Below are positions 3,906 to 6,234 of a DNA stretch of 6,234 bases, piece by piece. Position 1 is the first letter of the stretch. Each line of letters begins with the position of its first letter. This DNA comes from Streptosporangiaceae bacterium. Lineage in GTDB: Bacteria; Actinomycetota; Actinomycetes; Streptosporangiales; Streptosporangiaceae. Both the position numbers and the translations under genes were made by a program. The DNA lies in the NCBI GenBank assembly GCA_025934635.1, contig JAICWX010000429.1:1-6234 (forward strand), in the 5' to 3' direction. Under the pieces are notes generated by a model, which was given only the letters and a program-made list of their open reading frames with translations, was not told the origin of the DNA and did not search any database.

Positions 3906-5609
3906 ATGGGCGAAGGCCCAGCCATGGTCCGTGTCAGGCACAGGAAAACGCGGTACTACGCCGCCATCGCCACTGCCGTCGTGTTGGGCACCGGCGTAGC
4001 CGTCGGTACCACGGTGGCGGGCGCGAACGCGGCGCCGAACACCGCGGGCGCCGTGGCCGTCCCCGAGACGAGCCCGGCCAGCAGTTGGACGCTCACGTCG
4101 CCGACCAGCACGCCGATCAAGCACGTGGTGGTCCTCTTCGGCGAGAACGAGTCGTTCGACCACTACTTCGGCACGTACCCGTTCGCGACCAACTCCGACG
4201 GAACCGCCTTCACGGCCAGGCGCGGTACCCCGGCGGTGAACGGCCTGTACAACAAGATCACCCCGAAGGGCCCGGCCGGCCCGCTGCTGACGAACAACCC
4301 GAACCTGTACAACCCGCACCGGCTCACCCACTCCGAGGCGCTGACCTGCGACCAGAACCACGGCTACACGCCGGAGGAGAAGGCCGTCGACGGTGGCAAG
4401 ATGGACCGGTTCGTCCAGAACACCGAGACCGGCACCTGCACCGGGCAGCCGATCCTGTTCGGCGAGCCCGGCCTGGTGATGGACTACTACGACGGCAACA
4501 CGGTCACCGCGCTGTGGAACTACGCACAGAACTACGCGATGAGCGATAACAACTTCGACCCTGTGTTCGGGCCGTCCACGCCGGGCGCGCTCAACCTGGT
4601 CTCCGGCTCCACCGGCGACGGCTACGCGGTCGACCCGGCCAGCGGCGCGAAGGTCGCGGACCCGGGCACCGTTAGCGACCTGAACAGCGCCGGCCTGGGC
4701 ACGATCTACGGTGATCTGGACCCGGCCTACGACGACTGCTCCGACGCCAGCCACACCGCGACCAGCCCACTCGGCGTCATGACCGGCAAGAACATCGGCG
4801 ACCTGCTCAACGCCAGGGGCGTCAGCTGGGGCTGGTTCCAGGGTGGCTTCGCGCCGACCTCGACCAACTCGGCCGGGCTGCCGGTCTGCGGCGCGGCGCA
4901 CAGCAACATCGGCGGCAGCGCGGTAGCGGACTACTCGCCGCACCACAACCCGTTCGAGTACTACCAGTCGACCGCCAACCCCAAGCACCTGCCGCCGTCG
5001 TCGGAGGCCGCCATCGGCCACACCGACCAGGCCAACCACGAGTACGACCTATCGGACTTCTCGACCACGCTCAAGGACGGCAACATGCCGTCGGTCAGCT
5101 TCCTGAAGGCCGCGGAGTACCAGGACGCCCACCCCGGTTACTCCGACCCGCTGGACGAGCAGAACTTCCTGGTGAACACGATCAACCAGATCGAGCAGTC
5201 CAAGTTCTGGTCGTCGACCGCGATCGTGATCACCTACGACGACTCCGACGGCTGGTACGACCACCAGCAGCCGGTCATCGTGAACGGCTCGAACACGGCT
5301 CAGGACGTCGCGATCTGCACCGCGGCGAAGATGCGGCTGGGCGACACCCCGGACCGGTGCGGTTACAGCCAGCGGCTGCCGTTGCTGGTGATCTCACCCT
5401 GGACCCGGGCGAACCACGTCAGCCACAACCTGACCGACACCGCCTCGGTGACCAAGTTCATCGAGAACAACTGGCTCGGCGGGAAGCGCGTCGGAAACGG
5501 CTCCTTCGACGCGAGCTCGGGCAGCCTCAACGGCCTGTTCCAGTTCTTCGCACCGAATCTCAAGCCAGTGATCCTCAACCCGACGACGGGCGCGGTCGTC
5601 AGGCAGTAG
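3906..5609 (+). CDS. Secreted phosphoesterase (acid phosphatase / phospholipase C family)
   Basis: A 567-residue exported enzyme of the phosphoesterase family (Pfam type PF04185) that includes AcpA acid phosphatases and bacterial phospholipases C. Residues 1-42 form a Sec signal peptide: basic RVRHRKTR, a hydrophobic core from about 18 to 38, and cleavage probably after GANA. There is no twin arginine. The metal-site motif ENESFDHYFG is at 80-89 (Glu80 and Asn81 as ligands). GPSTPGALN at 222-230 holds the probable nucleophile (Ser224, by analogy with AcpA), and ITYDDSDGWYDH at 442-453 supplies the paired aspartates 445 and 446. RLPLLVISPW at 490-499 is also typical. Six cysteines (148, 178, 278, 328, 471, 485) could form three disulfides. 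The protein ends shortly after the catalytic domain, without the C-terminal domains of PlcH/PlcN-type phospholipases, so phosphatase activity is at least as likely as phospholipase C. The substrate is not predictable. It is a monocistronic unit with its own promoter and terminator. Confidence 0.92.
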   Translation: MGEGPAMVRVRHRKTRYYAAIATAVVLGTGVAVGTTVAGANAAPNTAGAVAVPETSPASSWTLTSPTSTPIKHVVVLFGENESFDHYFGTYPFATNSDGTAFTARRGTPAVNGLYNKITPKGPAGPLLTNNPNLYNPHRLTHSEALTCDQNHGYTPEEKAVDGGKMDRFVQNTETGTCTGQPILFGEPGLVMDYYDGNTVTALWNYAQNYAMSDNNFDPVFGPSTPGALNLVSGSTGDGYAVDPASGAKVADPGTVSDLNSAGLGTIYGDLDPAYDDCSDASHTATSPLGVMTGKNIGDLLNARGVSWGWFQGGFAPTSTNSAGLPVCGAAHSNIGGSAVADYSPHHNPFEYYQSTANPKHLPPSSEAAIGHTDQANHEYDLSDFSTTLKDGNMPSVSFLKAAEYQDAHPGYSDPLDEQNFLVNTINQIEQSKFWSSTAIVITYDDSDGWYDHQQPVIVNGSNTAQDVAICTAAKMRLGDTPDRCGYSQRLPLLVISPWTRANHVSHNLTDTASVTKFIENNWLGGKRVGNGSFDASSGSLNGLFQFFAPNLKPVILNPTTGAVVRQ

Positions 5610-5631
5610 CCGCGCACCGGCAGGCGGCGAG

Positions 5632-5661
5632 CGGCCGCGACCGTACCCACGGTCGCGGCCG
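5632..5661 (+). terminator. Intrinsic terminator hairpin of the phosphoesterase gene
   Basis: CGGCCGCGACCGT (5632-5644) and ACGGTCGCGGCCG (5649-5661) form a perfect 13-bp stem with an ACCC loop, starting 23 bases after the stop codon. No U-tract follows, as is usual for actinomycete terminators. Because it is symmetric it could also stop transcription arriving on the minus strand. Confidence 0.85.
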
Positions 5662-5678
5662 TTCACGTCGGGGCGGTA

Positions 5679-5701
5679 CCGGCCGCCGGCCGGGCGGCCG
5701 G
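5679..5701. terminator. Second GC-only hairpin (tandem terminator or mrp upstream element)
   Basis: CCGGCCGCC (5679-5687) and GGCGGCCGG (5693-5701) form a perfect 9-bp stem with a 5-base loop, 17 bases after the first hairpin. It may reinforce termination. It ends 19 bases before the proposed -10 of the next gene, so it occupies the place where a -35 element would be expected. Confidence 0.5.
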
Positions 5702-5720
5702 CCCGTGGATAGCCCGTAGG

Positions 5721-5726
5721 TAGCAT
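5721..5726 (+). promoter_or_regulatory. Candidate -10 element for a leaderless mrp transcript
   Basis: TAGCAT fits the TANNNT -10 pattern and ends 6 bases before ATG 5733, so RNA would begin at the start codon. There is no good Shine-Dalgarno (only AGGTAG at 5718-5723, 9 bases away) and no recognisable -35 in the GC-only hairpin upstream. Both facts fit a leaderless or activator-dependent promoter. Confidence 0.3.
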
Positions 5727-5732
5727 GAATTC

Positions 5733-6234
5733 ATGACCTCCCCCACCGTCCAGCAGGTGACCAAGGCTCTCGAGGGCGTGCAGGACCCCGAGATCCACCG
5801 GCCGATCACCGAGCTCGGCATGGTCAAGAACGTTGACATAGCGCCCGGCGGGGCGGTGCTCGTCGAGGTTTACCTGACCGTGGCGGGCTGCCCGCTGCGG
5901 GACACCATCACCCGGGAGGTGACCGCGGCGGTCGGCAAGGTGCCCGGTGTCGCCTCGGTCCGGGTCGAGCTCGACGTGATGAGCGAGGAGCAGCGCAAGG
6001 CCCTGCAGACCTCGCTGCGCGGCGGGCGGGCGGAGCCGGTGATCCCGTTCGCCCAGCCGTCCTCGCTGACCCGCGTGTACGCGGTGGCCAGCGGCAAGGG
6101 TGGAGTGGGCAAGTCATCGGTGACGGTGAACCTGGCGGCCGCGCTGGCCGCGGCCGGACAGAAGGTGGGCGTGGCCGACGCCGACATCTACGGGCACTCG
6201 GTGCCGCGGATGCTCGGCGTCACCGGCCGGCCCA
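5733..6234 (+). CDS. mrp: Mrp/ApbC-family iron-sulfur carrier P-loop ATPase, N-terminal part (runs off right edge)
   Basis: ATG 5733 opens a frame that stays open for 167 codons to the window end. Residues about 7-82 are a MIP18/DUF59-type domain, with DPEIHRPITELGMV at 18-31 and the conserved cysteine Cys53 in AGCPLRD. Residues from about 114 begin the Mrp/NBP35 ATPase: VYAVASGKGGVGKSS carries the deviant Walker A (GKGGVGKS, 121-128, with signature Lys122 and Lys127), and VADADIYGHSVPRMLG (148-162) contains the Walker A' DADIYG. Members of this family bind a [4Fe-4S] cluster at a C-terminal CxxC, which lies beyond the window, and pass clusters to apo-proteins in the cytosol. The DUF59-Mrp fusion is the common bacterial form. 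A typical length is around 380 residues, so somewhat less than half is present. Alternative ATG 5725 meets a stop after three codons and is excluded. Confidence 0.95.
   Translation, partial: MTSPTVQQVTKALEGVQDPEIHRPITELGMVKNVDIAPGGAVLVEVYLTVAGCPLRDTITREVTAAVGKVPGVASVRVELDVMSEEQRKALQTSLRGGRAEPVIPFAQPSSLTRVYAVASGKGGVGKSSVTVNLAAALAAAGQKVGVADADIYGHSVPRMLGVTGRP

Overview
The window is GC-rich, with codon third positions dominated by G/C, GGAGG-type ribosome binding sites and GC-rich hairpin terminators lacking a U-tract. Together with the families present (EfeO lipoprotein, Tat-exported EfeB peroxidase, secreted phosphoesterase, Mrp with an N-terminal MIP18/DUF59 domain), this points to an actinomycete, probably a Streptosporangiales- or Streptomyces-like soil organism. 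The species cannot be fixed from the sequence.

Layout. (1) 1-150, minus strand: the first 50 codons of a gene for a small exported protein of unknown function, running off the left edge. Its upstream region (about 170-420, read on the minus strand) holds four hairpins and some partial resemblance to the c-di-AMP (ydaO-type) riboswitch, so it is probably a structured 5' leader. (2) 564-965, plus strand: a compact NUDIX hydrolase, preceded by a possible 18-codon leader ORF and a perfect 7-bp inverted repeat. (3) 966-1212: intergenic, with a hairpin and short repeats. (4) 1213-3698, plus strand: a translationally coupled efeO-efeB pair, the periplasm-side part of an EfeUOB-type iron uptake system, with no efeU permease next to it. 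(5) 3906-5609, plus strand: a secreted phosphoesterase of the acid phosphatase/phospholipase C family behind its own apparent promoter and a structured 5' UTR. It is followed by a strong intrinsic-terminator hairpin (5632-5661) and a second hairpin (5679-5701). (6) 5733-6234, plus strand: the 5' part of an Mrp/ApbC-type iron-sulfur carrier ATPase, cut by the right edge.

How the genes fit together. EfeO (iron-binding lipoprotein) and EfeB (heme peroxidase) form a functional unit outside the membrane. Their stop and start codons overlap (TGATG), so they are made together. Mrp is also linked to iron through Fe-S cluster transfer, but a terminator separates it and there is no evidence of co-regulation. 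The phosphoesterase probably releases phosphate from exported substrates and is a separate transcription unit. The NUDIX gene and the minus-strand secreted protein gene are divergent and share the 151-563 interval. I see no mobile element, tRNA, rRNA or CRISPR array. No wholly new multi-gene system is evident; the least explained part is the structured divergent region at 151-580.
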